From contig JALVWX010000255.1 of the NCBI GenBank assembly GCA_027023165.1, positions 1 through 22,155 of the forward strand: a DNA stretch of 22,155 nt, given 5' to 3'. The notes under the pieces were generated by a model. That model was not told where the DNA came from, ran no database searches, and saw nothing but the letters and a program-made list of their open reading frames with translations. Positions within the stretch are counted from its first letter, which is position 1. Each line of letters begins with the position of its first letter. This document shows, one piece after another, positions 1-6,790 of this stretch. The DNA is from Thermococcus sp. GTDB taxonomy: Archaea; Methanobacteriota_B; Thermococci; Thermococcales; Thermococcaceae. The position numbers were made by a program, and so were the translations under genes.

Positions 1-849
1 CCTCTTAGTCTGCTCTATCCGGGCTTTTTCAAGGGTTATCCTGCCGAAGTACTCGTCCAGGGCCTCGCTGAAGGTTTTAAAGTACTTCTTCCCAAGACCC
101 TCGTAGATTCTCAGCTCTATCGGAACGACGTCGTGCATGTTTCCATCCTTGAAAACGATGTTCGGCCTCGGCTCGTCGTTGAAGGTTTTCAGCATCGCCT
201 CGTAGACCCTCATGAGGTCCTCATCGCTCAGCTCCTTGACCGGGGTCGTCTTCTCGAAGCCCGCCCTTATCGAAATCTCCTCGGCATACATACCGCCCAT
301 GTTGAGCTTTCTCGCCAGAGCGCGGACGAGTTCCAGGCTCTCGTCCTCCCTCATCAGCTCCAGGAAGCGCTCCCCGGAGACCTCTAGCGGGTTTTCCCTG
401 GCCGGAGGATAGCGGTACTTGGCTTTGGGCTTTATTGCCCTGTCCTTGTACTCTTCGTAGCGGAGTGCTGCAACGATCCTGTTCTCCGAATCGACGAGGA
501 TGATGTTTCCGCGCCTGAAAAGCTCACCTATGAGGGTGTAGTCACCTATCCTGACCTTCACTATCCTGTCGAAGCCGTGCTGCTCTATGGCGTCGATAAA
601 ACCCCCGCTGAGGTGCTTCCTGAGGAGCATTGTGAAGCTCGACGGCTGCTTTGGAGCCTCCTTGACGTAGCTCGTGAGGTGGAACCTCTTTCCAGCCTGG
701 AGGATGAGGTCAGCCCTCCCCTCCTTCGTGCGGAGCTTGATCCTTATCTCGTCCTTATCGTGGTAGACCTTGTCGACGCGCGCTCCAACCAGCCACTGGA
801 GTTCCCTCACCACGTAGCGTATGTCAACGCTGCTCATCTCCTCCTTCAT
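1..849 (-). CDS. NFACT/RqcH (Rqc2/NEMF-like) protein, N-terminal part, cut by window edge
   Basis: Reading the minus strand from the ATG at 849 gives 283 uninterrupted codons running off the left edge. The protein starts MKEEMSSVDIRYVVREL and continues with GARVDKVYHDKDEIRIKLR, then RKHLSGGFIDAI and YTLIGELFRRGNIILVDSE. This order and spacing is characteristic of the NFACT-N domain. Members of the family (bacterial RqcH, eukaryotic Rqc2/NEMF) bind obstructed large ribosomal subunits and recruit tRNA for C-terminal tailing; that role is inferred from family. The coiled-coil and NFACT-R parts lie outside the window. An in-frame ATG at 837 sits behind a better GGAGG site and may be the true start. 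A TTTTAA box near 881-888 could serve as its own promoter, but the small membrane gene stops only 40 nt upstream, so co-transcription is also possible. Confidence 0.85.
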   Translation of the reverse strand, partial: MKEEMSSVDIRYVVRELQWLVGARVDKVYHDKDEIRIKLRTKEGRADLILQAGKRFHLTSYVKEAPKQPSSFTMLLRKHLSGGFIDAIEQHGFDRIVKVRIGDYTLIGELFRRGNIILVDSENRIVAALRYEEYKDRAIKPKAKYRYPPARENPLEVSGERFLELMREDESLELVRALARKLNMGGMYAEEISIRAGFEKTTPVKELSDEDLMRVYEAMLKTFNDEPRPNIVFKDGNMHDVVPIELRIYEGLGKKYFKTFSEALDEYFGRITLEKARIEQTKR

Positions 850-889
850 TCTCCCACCGAAAAGAGTTGAAAGGAGGGGTTAAAAGCTT

Positions 890-1147
890 TCACAGGATGC
901 GCAGGCCGAAGGCCAGGACGAGAGCGCCAGCTATGGCAAGTCCAGCTCTGAGTGTGTCCGAGTTTGAGGAGTCAAGGGCCTCGTTGAGGAGCGCGAAGGA
1001 CATTCCCGCCATTCCTATCTGGTAGATTATCCAGGCGAGCTTTGAGAAGGCGCTTCCGCCAGAGGCCAGGACGGAAAGTATTGACCCGATGAGAACCACC
1101 GCTATCACTCCGGCAACGAAGCCGCTTTCAGCACCCTCCATCTTCAT
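890..1147 (-). CDS. Small three-TM hypothetical membrane protein (85 aa)
   Basis: This 85-residue hydrophobic protein begins MKMEGAESGFVAGVIAVVL and shows three likely membrane segments (about residues 9-30, 38-57 and 67-85), with a short polar loop rich in D/S/N before the last one. The frame stays open to a TTG at 1165, but the ATG at 1147 has a GGTGGT ribosome site 4 nt upstream and is preferred. I recognise no family. It lies 40 nt upstream of the NFACT gene in the same direction and divergent from the branching enzyme, so it may share a transcript with NFACT. No function is proposed. Confidence 0.7.
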   Translation of the reverse strand: MKMEGAESGFVAGVIAVVLIGSILSVLASGGSAFSKLAWIIYQIGMAGMSFALLNEALDSSNSDTLRAGLAIAGALVLAFGLRIL

Positions 1148-1233
1148 GGGGACCACCGCCCCCAATACGGTCCGGAGTTAAAACGCTTTTCTGTGGACAG
1201 GTATGGTCACGGGTTCAAATCTGCTCGCACTAA

Positions 1234-1270
1234 GGTTAAATACTCCAAAGTCCATAACACCAGCGGTGAT
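1234..1270 (+). promoter_or_regulatory. Promoter and SD of the branching enzyme gene
   Basis: A TATA-like GGTTAAATACT at 1234-1244 lies about 30 nt before a GGTGAT ribosome site (1265-1270), which is itself 4 nt before the GTG start at 1275. The predicted transcript start, about 25 nt after the TATA box, falls just before or at the SD, so the leader is very short. Confidence 0.55.
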
Positions 1271-1274
1271 ACAC

Positions 1275-3302
1275 GTGAAAGGCTACTTTACATTCGTTCT
1301 TCACACCCACCTGCCCTACGTCAGGAAGCACGGCAGATGGCCCTTCGGCGAGGAGTGGCTCTACGAGGCGATGAGCGAGAGCTACCTGCCCCTGATGATG
1401 GAGTTCGAGCGCCTTGCATCCTCCGGCGTCAGGTTCAACGTCGTGGTCAACATCACGCCCGTTTTGGCGGAACAGTTGGCCGACGAATACGTCAAGCGGG
1501 AATTCGAACGCTACATCGAGAGGAAGATAGGAAAGACTGAGGAGGACCTCAAATCCGGCGAATACGACGAAAAGGCCGTTTTGGCTTCTCTTGAACACTT
1601 TAAAAAGGTTTTAGCTTACTGGAGGGCCATAAACGGCGACATCCTCGGGAAGTTCCGCGAGTTCCAGGAGAACGGCTACATCGAGATAATAACCTCCGCG
1701 GCAACGCACGGCTACCTGCCCCTCCTCGGAAGGGACGAGGCGATAAGGGCGCAGATAGCGAACGGTGTTTTCACCTACGAGAAGCACTTCGGGAGAAGAC
1801 CGAGGGGGATATGGCTGCCGGAGTGTGCCTACAGGCCCGCCGGCCGGTGGGAGCTGCCGGGAGGAAGGAAGGCCCGGAGACAGGGCATCGAGAAGTTCCT
1901 TGAGGAGTTTGGCCTCGAGTACTTCTTCGTCGAGAGCGGGCTTATTGATGAAGGCCCCGTCACCACGGAGTACGGCGAGGTCGAGCTTTACCGCGGGGAG
2001 AAGAGCACGCTGAGGCCCTACTGGATAAAAGGCTCGAAAGTTGCCGTCTTCGCGAGGAACCGCGAGACCGGCCACCAGGTCTGGAGCGCCCACTACGGCT
2101 ATCCGGGCGACTTCTTCTACCGCGAGTTCCACAGGAAGGCCCCTGAGAGTGGAGGTCAGTACTGGAGGATAACCGGGAAGGATGTCGAGCTTGGCGACAA
2201 GGAGTTCTACGACCCGGACAAGGCCATGGAGCGCGTCGAGGAGCACGCGAGGCACTTCGTCTCGCTGGTCGAGAGGCTCCTGAGTGAATTCGAGGAGAAG
2301 ACCGGTGGAAAGGGGATAATCGTCTCGCCCTACGATACCGAGCTTTTCGGCCACTGGTGGTTCGAGGGGGTCAAGTGGCTCGGCAGGGTTCTCGAGCTGA
2401 TGTCGCTCAGGGGGGTAGAAACCGTGACCCTCTCCCGGTTCATTGATAGCTACTCCGGCGAGAGGCACGAGATAGAGCTTCCTGAGGGTTCCTGGGGCAG
2501 GAACTCGGACCACTCGACCTGGTGGAACGAGGAGACGGAATGGACCTGGGAGCACGTTTACAGGGCAGAGGACAGGATGGTGGCAATAGCGAGCCGCTTC
2601 TACGGGAGGGATGCTCTAACCGACCGCATCATAGAACAGCTCGCGAGAGAACTGTTGATTCTGGAGGCGAGCGACTGGCAGTTTCTGATAACGACGGGAC
2701 AGGCGAAGGAGTACGGGGAGAGGCGCGTTCTGATCCACAGCGGAGACTTCCACAGGCTCGCTAACGAGCTGGTGAGGTACGTGAAGGCGGGTGAGTTTAA
2801 CACGGGATTGCTCGAAGAACTCGAGGAGCGCGACAACGCCTTCAGGCCGGTCGTGGTTGCCCACTACGTCAGCGGGAACCCACCCGAGCTTGAGGAGTAC
2901 GTTGAGCCGCCGGGGGTTCCTCCGGAGAGAACTGAAACGAAAGAACCGGTCGAGGCAAAAGCAAGAGCCGAGAGGGCCTACGCAACGGAAGTTGTTAAGA
3001 AGGTCCCGGTGGAAGCTCCAAAAGCCCGAAAATCCGAGGATATGCTTCGGAAACGGCAGGTCGGAGAAGCGATGAAAGGCAGGGGAAGGAAGGGGGAAAA
3101 AGCCAACGCTGAAAAAGGGGCCGAAAAAACCGGGAACGACCTCCTCTCGATAAAGGGCATAGGCCCCAAAACCCTCGCGAAGCTCAGGAAGGCAGGAGTG
3201 TACACCGTCGAAGACCTGAAGGGGGTGGACCTTGAAGAGCTGGCGAGGAAAACGCGGATCTCCATAAAGAGGCTGAGGAAGTTCGTGGCACAGGTTTCGT
3301 GA
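1275..3302 (+). CDS. GH57 1,4-alpha-glucan branching enzyme with HhH tail
   Basis: The product transfers alpha-1,4-glucan segments to form alpha-1,6 branches in glycogen. The GTG start at 1275 gives 675 residues beginning MKGYFTFVLHTHLPYV, the length and N-terminus I know for the T. kodakarensis enzyme TK1436; 24 further upstream codons are open but have no homology or SD support. The GH57 nucleophile lies in WLPECAY (E183) and the acid/base in SPYDTELFGHWWFEG (D354). The catalytic barrel and helical domain end near residue 545, followed by a charged, low-complexity linker and a C-terminal pair of helix-hairpin-helix motifs (about 621-675, IKGIGPKTLAKLRKAGV). The HhH tail is dispensable for branching in the characterised homologue and is normally a DNA-binding element, so its role here is open. 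The stop is followed by the PII gene 74 nt downstream. Confidence 0.93.
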   Translation: MKGYFTFVLHTHLPYVRKHGRWPFGEEWLYEAMSESYLPLMMEFERLASSGVRFNVVVNITPVLAEQLADEYVKREFERYIERKIGKTEEDLKSGEYDEKAVLASLEHFKKVLAYWRAINGDILGKFREFQENGYIEIITSAATHGYLPLLGRDEAIRAQIANGVFTYEKHFGRRPRGIWLPECAYRPAGRWELPGGRKARRQGIEKFLEEFGLEYFFVESGLIDEGPVTTEYGEVELYRGEKSTLRPYWIKGSKVAVFARNRETGHQVWSAHYGYPGDFFYREFHRKAPESGGQYWRITGKDVELGDKEFYDPDKAMERVEEHARHFVSLVERLLSEFEEKTGGKGIIVSPYDTELFGHWWFEGVKWLGRVLELMSLRGVETVTLSRFIDSYSGERHEIELPEGSWGRNSDHSTWWNEETEWTWEHVYRAEDRMVAIASRFYGRDALTDRIIEQLARELLILEASDWQFLITTGQAKEYGERRVLIHSGDFHRLANELVRYVKAGEFNTGLLEELEERDNAFRPVVVAHYVSGNPPELEEYVEPPGVPPERTETKEPVEAKARAERAYATEVVKKVPVEAPKARKSEDMLRKRQVGEAMKGRGRKGEKANAEKGAEKTGNDLLSIKGIGPKTLAKLRKAGVYTVEDLKGVDLEELARKTRISIKRLRKFVAQVS

Positions 3303-3376
3303 TGCTGGATTTTCCGGCTTTGCTTGACTTTCAAAACCCTTTTCTTAACTTTGACCAAACTTATATCGTGGTGGCC

Positions 3377-3694
3377 ATGAAGAAGGTTGAGGCGATTATT
3401 AGGGGAAACGACTTTGACCGCGTTAAGAGCACTCTGAAGCAGATCGGAGTCGTGCCCCTGACGGCTTACCCCATCCAGGGAAGGGGAGTCCAGGGCGGCG
3501 TTCCGCCCTACGACCTGTTGCCGAAGATGAAGCTTGAGGTGGTTGTGAAGGACGAGAATCTCGAGAAGGTGATAAGTACCATCCTTAGAAACGCGAGGAG
3601 CGGAACGCCCGGCGACGGAAAGATATTCGTCATTCCCGTGGAGGACGTGGTCAGGATAAGAACTGGAGAAAGGGGAAACGAGGCCCTTTATTAG
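3377..3694 (+). CDS. PII-family nitrogen regulator with shortened T-loop
   Basis: The 105-residue product starts MKKVEAIIRGNDFDRV at an ATG preceded by GGTGG; upstream in-frame codons to 3299 overlap the previous gene and are rejected. PII proteins are trimeric sensors of ATP/ADP and 2-oxoglutarate that control ammonium transport and assimilation. Conserved ligand elements are present: G37 and Q39 at the base of the T-loop, LPK (48-50), the B-loop TPGDGKIFV (77-85) and VRIRTGE (92-98). The T-loop itself is about eight residues shorter than in GlnB/GlnK and lacks the segment with the uridylylated tyrosine; its GVPPYDLLPK resembles the short loop of methanogen NifI1. No amt, glnA or nif gene adjoins it, although gdh lies 3 kb downstream. 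It ends 12 nt from the convergent membrane-protein gene. Confidence 0.9.
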   Translation: MKKVEAIIRGNDFDRVKSTLKQIGVVPLTAYPIQGRGVQGGVPPYDLLPKMKLEVVVKDENLEKVISTILRNARSGTPGDGKIFVIPVEDVVRIRTGERGNEALY

Positions 3695-3706
3695 GCCCTT
3701 CACCTT

Positions 3707-4435
3707 TCAGAGGAACGCGTGCCTGTGCTTGTAGAGCATGTAGCTGGCGTAGCCGAGCAGGATCAGCGTGGCCGCCCCGAGGATTCCCGTTAGCGCCACG
3801 ACTCCCTGGGCGAAGGAAGTGCTCTTGTGGAGGGCCTCGGCGATTCTGGCAAGCTCCTCAGGGTTGTTGAAGGCGTATATTGAGTATCTCACAGAGAACG
3901 CACCCATTACCATGGGTATCGGCATGACTGCAAAGGAGAGCATCAAACCCAGGTTACCCCTCTTTCTTAGGCTGAGCATCGCGAGGAGGGTTGGGATTAT
4001 CAGTATAAGGGCCGTCATGGCGTACATTGGGCCAAATATTCCGGAAACGATGTAGAATGGTATCATCCCCAGCAGGAACGCCAAGTATGCCCTACGGAGG
4101 ACTTTGACCTCTCCGGCGAAGTCGTAGGGGGCTACCTTTGAATAGCGGTTTATTAGGGCTACTTCCCTCATGTACTCCTTCTGTCCCATTTTCTCAATGT
4201 GCTTGTCGGTGGTGTTGTTCTTGAGTCTTACTACTCTCTTAAGGAAGAAGTTGGCAAGCTCCTCGTTGTCGTTGATGAGGTTCTCAGAAAGCTCTAGGAA
4301 GTTCCTCCTTGCCTCATTGATGAGGCGGAGGGCCTTCTGCTTGTTTTTATCCGAGAGTGATTTTAGTGAGTTTATGCGCTTCTCAACCTCCTCCAACGTA
4401 CGCGCTACATCGCGCAGAATTTCAGCACTTTTCAT
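3707..4435 (-). CDS. Hypothetical membrane protein with N-terminal coiled coil
   Basis: The 242-residue product begins MKSAEILRDVARTLEEVEKR. Its first ~110 residues are strongly charged and helical (heptad-like runs of L, E and K), and its last ~125 residues hold about four membrane segments (FLLGMIPFYIVSGIFGPMYA, a following hydrophobic stretch, LMLSFAVMPIPMVMGAF and VVALTGILGAATLILLGYA), ending in a basic YKHRHAFL tail. I do not recognise the family. The ATG at 4435 is 7 nt after GGGAGGT; a GTG at 4444 is in frame but overlaps that SD. The gene follows the MetS-like small subunit by 37 nt, so it is probably the third cistron of the transporter operon. It could be an accessory of the transporter, but nothing in the sequence proves this. 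Confidence 0.75.
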   Translation of the reverse strand: MKSAEILRDVARTLEEVEKRINSLKSLSDKNKQKALRLINEARRNFLELSENLINDNEELANFFLKRVVRLKNNTTDKHIEKMGQKEYMREVALINRYSKVAPYDFAGEVKVLRRAYLAFLLGMIPFYIVSGIFGPMYAMTALILIIPTLLAMLSLRKRGNLGLMLSFAVMPIPMVMGAFSVRYSIYAFNNPEELARIAEALHKSTSFAQGVVALTGILGAATLILLGYASYMLYKHRHAFL

Positions 4436-4472
4436 GTTCTGCACCTCCCAAATTTAAAAGAAAAGGAGGGCT

Positions 4473-4583
4473 TTAAGTCTTTCCTTCCTTTTCGGCTTTC
4501 AGGAGCTTTGTAATGCTCCAGTACATGAGGATAAATATAGAGCCCCACGCAAATGTAAGGAATGCTACAGCGCCTGCGTCCAT
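4473..4583 (-). CDS. MetS-like small subunit of NSS transporter (36 aa)
   Basis: A 36-codon frame on the minus strand reads MDAGAVAFLTFAWGSIFIL, then a WSITKLLKAEKEGKT tail: one membrane helix followed by a basic cytoplasmic end. It starts 10 nt after the transporter stop. GAGGTGAT precedes the ATG at 4583 by 4 nt, making it a better start than the in-frame ATG at 4589, which overlaps the SD. In bacteria some NSS transporters (MetP in Corynebacterium) need a small one-TM partner, MetS, of about this size, with a WG motif in the helix and encoded directly after the transporter. Position, length, topology and the WG motif fit; family assignment is by these features, not by a search. Confidence 0.72.
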   Translation of the reverse strand: MDAGAVAFLTFAWGSIFILMYWSITKLLKAEKEGKT

Positions 4584-4593
4584 TTTCATCACC

Positions 4594-6195
4594 TCAAACC
4601 TTTATGAGGACTTCGTTCTTCTCGATCTCCTCGCCGTACTTCTTCTTGATGGCCATGTATGCCTCAATGGCACCGATGATGATAACCACCAATATCATTG
4701 CCCTAGATATTGTGACCGCATGCTTTGCGTACTGGACAGTTGTGGGGATAAGGGCCTCCTTTTTGACTAGGTACTCGAGGTAACCTGGAGTAAGTGTTAT
4801 AACGCCTCCTTTGATGTAGTCCCAGGTATTACCTCCTAGAAGTATCAACATGTAAAGTGGAGCAATGTATATCATTATTGGCTTGAACCACCTTGGAACG
4901 TTGATGTAGGCACCTTTGTGTAGCTCTTCCCAGAACCTGTCCACTCCGAAGAGCCACAGGCCTACTATTACGTCAAAGAACCCAAGCACTACTAGGAAGT
5001 AGCTGCCAACCCACATGTCCATGTCTGTAAGGACTAGCAGGGTTTTGTCTAGTGCTATAGGCAGTCCTAGTATAAAGAGCCATACAAAGACAAGCCAAGT
5101 TCCTTTTTTCCTTGGAATGTGAATGTCCTCCTCAAGCATTGCAACGAGGTAGTTGTAGGTCGCTATTGCGGAGGTGAACCCTGCAAACCATAGGAGAAGG
5201 AACCAGAAAGCACCGAATATGCGTCCAGCGGGCATGTGCATGAAGACGTTGGGCAGGGCCATGTATGCGAGACCCACACCGCCTTTGATTGCCTTTTCGG
5301 GACCCAGATATGCAAAGGCTATTGGGATGGCGAGCGAACCGCCGAGAACGACCTCCGCGAACTCATTGAGCGAGACCGTTGCGAGACCGCTGAGGGCAAC
5401 GTCGTCCTCGGGTCCGAGGTAGCTGGCGTAGTTGTGTATGATACCCATACCCAGCGAGAGCGTGAAGAATATCTGTCCAGCGGCTGCGAGACTGATCTTG
5501 AAGAAGTTCTCGCTGAGCGCCTGGAAGTTCGGCTTCCAGATGTACTCCAAGCCGGCAATAGCGCTCCACTCCGGCTTAATCGGCGAGCCAAGGGTGAGGG
5601 CCCTTACAACAAGTATGATGGCGAAGACGTACAATGTTGGCATCATCACCTTAACCCAGCGCTCTATACCCTTGCTGACACCTTGGGCAACCGCTATTCC
5701 TAAAATCACCATTGTTAGACCCCAGAAGAAGAGTACTGCATTGGTGTTGCTTATGTAACTTACGAAGAATTTGTAGGTGTCCTGTCCAAAGTACGCTCCG
5801 GTGAGGCTGTACCAAGTGTATGCCGCGGACCATCCTATGATTTGGTAGTAGTATGAGCTCAGGAGAGATGCTACTGAAAATCCTAGCAGACCTCCTATGA
5901 CACCCATCCAAAGGGCCCCCTTTGGTTTGAGACTGTCCCTGGACATTAGGTAGAACATGGGACCTAACGTTCCGTGACCGTATTTACCACCGTAGCGACC
6001 GATGGTCCATTCAATCCACATCACTGGTATTCCAAGGAAGAACAGCGCTATGAAATACGGTATCATGAACGCGCCGCCACCGTTGCTGGCGAGCTGGTAC
6101 GGGAAGCGCCAGAAGTTACCAAGCCCAATGGCGTTCCCGGCCATGGCCAAAATTAAACCGAGCTTGGTTGCCCATTGATCCCTCTGTTGTTCCAC
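4594..6195 (-). CDS. Sodium:neurotransmitter symporter (NSS/SNF) family amino-acid transporter
   Basis: The product is a multi-pass Na+-coupled transporter of the LeuT fold. The N-terminus carries the TM1 signature (GNAIGLGNFWRFPYQ at about residues 20-34), which forms the Na+ and substrate site, followed by the TM2 region GIPVMWIEWTIGRYGG. About 12 hydrophobic segments run to the end. I chose the GTG at 6195 (533 residues, MEQQRDQWATKLG) because GGGGGTGAT stands 4 nt before it; the ATG at 6210 has no SD. Substrate is not readable from the sequence; amino acids are usual in prokaryotes. It is the first gene of an apparent operon with the small subunit and a membrane protein. A perfect inverted repeat at its expected transcription start suggests repression control. 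Codon usage looks more AT-rich than in gdh or fttA. Confidence 0.92.
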   Translation of the reverse strand: MEQQRDQWATKLGLILAMAGNAIGLGNFWRFPYQLASNGGGAFMIPYFIALFFLGIPVMWIEWTIGRYGGKYGHGTLGPMFYLMSRDSLKPKGALWMGVIGGLLGFSVASLLSSYYYQIIGWSAAYTWYSLTGAYFGQDTYKFFVSYISNTNAVLFFWGLTMVILGIAVAQGVSKGIERWVKVMMPTLYVFAIILVVRALTLGSPIKPEWSAIAGLEYIWKPNFQALSENFFKISLAAAGQIFFTLSLGMGIIHNYASYLGPEDDVALSGLATVSLNEFAEVVLGGSLAIPIAFAYLGPEKAIKGGVGLAYMALPNVFMHMPAGRIFGAFWFLLLWFAGFTSAIATYNYLVAMLEEDIHIPRKKGTWLVFVWLFILGLPIALDKTLLVLTDMDMWVGSYFLVVLGFFDVIVGLWLFGVDRFWEELHKGAYINVPRWFKPIMIYIAPLYMLILLGGNTWDYIKGGVITLTPGYLEYLVKKEALIPTTVQYAKHAVTISRAMILVVIIIGAIEAYMAIKKKYGEEIEKNEVLIKV

Positions 6196-6227
6196 AGTAA
6201 TCACCCCCATACCTGGATGTATTCAAC

Positions 6228-6252
6228 CCCCGGTTTATAACCTAAACCGGGG
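6228..6252. promoter_or_regulatory. Perfect 10-bp inverted repeat at NSS operon promoter (operator candidate)
   Basis: CCCCGGTTTA (6228-6237) is followed by a 5-nt spacer and its exact reverse complement TAAACCGGGG (6243-6252). On the minus strand a TATA-like TTATACATAATA lies just upstream (about 6253-6264), so the repeat covers the expected start of transcription and the 5' leader of the transporter mRNA. That position suits a repressor operator; it could instead form an RNA hairpin in the leader. Confidence 0.6.
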
Positions 6253-6460
6253 TATTATGTATAAGACATGTCATTCTATAAAAAGCTTTTCCACGGCTTT
6301 TTTTCGACGAAAGCCGATTTACTAAGGCGCAAAACTAAGGGTGCTGGTTTTTCGTCATTTTTCCAGTACTAAACGGGCGCGTAACACTATGGATGACGTT
6401 TTGACAATCCTAGGGTTTATCGTTTGGTGATGTGGCGGGGATTTTTCCATGATGGTAACT

Positions 6461-6474
6461 CGAAAGTTTAATTA
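6461..6474 (+). promoter_or_regulatory. BRE/TATA of the C/D box sRNA candidate
   Basis: CGAAAGTTTAATTA matches the archaeal BRE plus TATA pattern. Counting 25 nt from its centre places the transcript start at about 6495, two bases before the terminal stem of the sRNA candidate. The fit between promoter and RNA end is independent support for both. Confidence 0.6.
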
Positions 6475-6494
6475 ATGAACCCCTCGAAGGACTT

Positions 6495-6562
6495 TTGGTG
6501 CCCGATGATATGAACAAGAGTGAGCTGAGGGGTGATGACCGACTTCTCGCTGAGGGCACCGC
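6495..6562 (+). ncRNA. C/D box methylation-guide sRNA candidate
   Basis: All elements of a dual archaeal C/D box guide RNA appear in order. A 7-bp terminal stem GGTGCCC (6497-6503) / GGGCACC (6554-6560) encloses box C ATGATAT (6505-6511), a 13-nt guide (6512-6524), box D' CTGA (6525-6528), a 3-nt spacer, box C' GTGATGA (6532-6538), an 11-nt guide (6539-6549) and box D CTGA (6550-6553). Box C departs from RTGATGA at its last two positions but keeps the G, A and T that form the sheared G-A and U-U pairs of the K-turn with box D. By the D+5 rule the guides would direct 2'-O-methylation of the A in CGAGA and the C in CUCAC of complementary RNA (CGAGAAGUCGG and CUCACUCUUGUUC). I could not match these to a target. 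Such RNAs work with L7Ae, Nop5 and fibrillarin. Confidence 0.72.
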
Positions 6563-6724
6563 CATTAATCTCCACTGATGAAGGTTTGTGTTCTTCAATG
6601 TATAGAAAATCTTGGATGCACATCGCTCTTTTTGCCCTAAGATTTCGGGAGTGTTTTTCTTTTCGCCGAAAATTTCCGTATATAACTCTTTGTTTGAAAT
6701 CAACCGTTCTCCTGCCTTCTTTAG

Positions 6725-6740
6725 CGAAAGGTTTATATAA
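6725..6740 (+). promoter_or_regulatory. Strong gdh promoter (BRE/TATA)
   Basis: CGAAAGGTTTATATAA is an almost ideal Thermococcus BRE plus TATA element. Transcription should start near 6761, leaving a leader of about 30 nt with the SD GAGGTGGG a few bases before the ATG at 6791. A strong promoter fits the abundance of glutamate dehydrogenase in these organisms. Confidence 0.8.
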
Positions 6741-6790
6741 GTAAATGCCTAACCTCATATCGCAGATTACCGAAACCCGAGGTGGGAAAA

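Larger units (their letters stand above)
6211..6790. other. 580-base intergenic region between NSS operon and gdh
   Basis: No convincing protein gene is seen: the open frames here lack SD sites and family resemblance. From left to right it contains the transporter promoter with its inverted repeat, a 6-bp hairpin with an oligo-T loop (GGCTTT...AAAGCC near 6294-6314), about 130 bases without recognisable signals, a small RNA candidate with its own promoter (6464-6562), about 160 T-rich bases without recognisable signals, and the gdh promoter. Confidence 0.6.

Noticed and set aside
1203..1274. Longer N-terminus for the branching enzyme
   Set aside because: The extra 24 codons cover the TATA box and SD; the 675-aa form matches the known enzyme start.
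1611..2555. Antisense frame of 314 codons inside the branching enzyme
   Set aside because: Shadow of a G/C-rich third-position gene; the sense frame has both GH57 catalytic residues.
6570..6600. Second C/D RNA suggested by CTGATGA at about 6575
   Set aside because: No D or D' box (CTGA) at a suitable distance and no terminal stem.
6410..6758. Two overlapping minus-strand frames (about 97 codons) upstream of gdh
   Set aside because: No SD, no family, and they are antisense to the C/D box RNA candidate.
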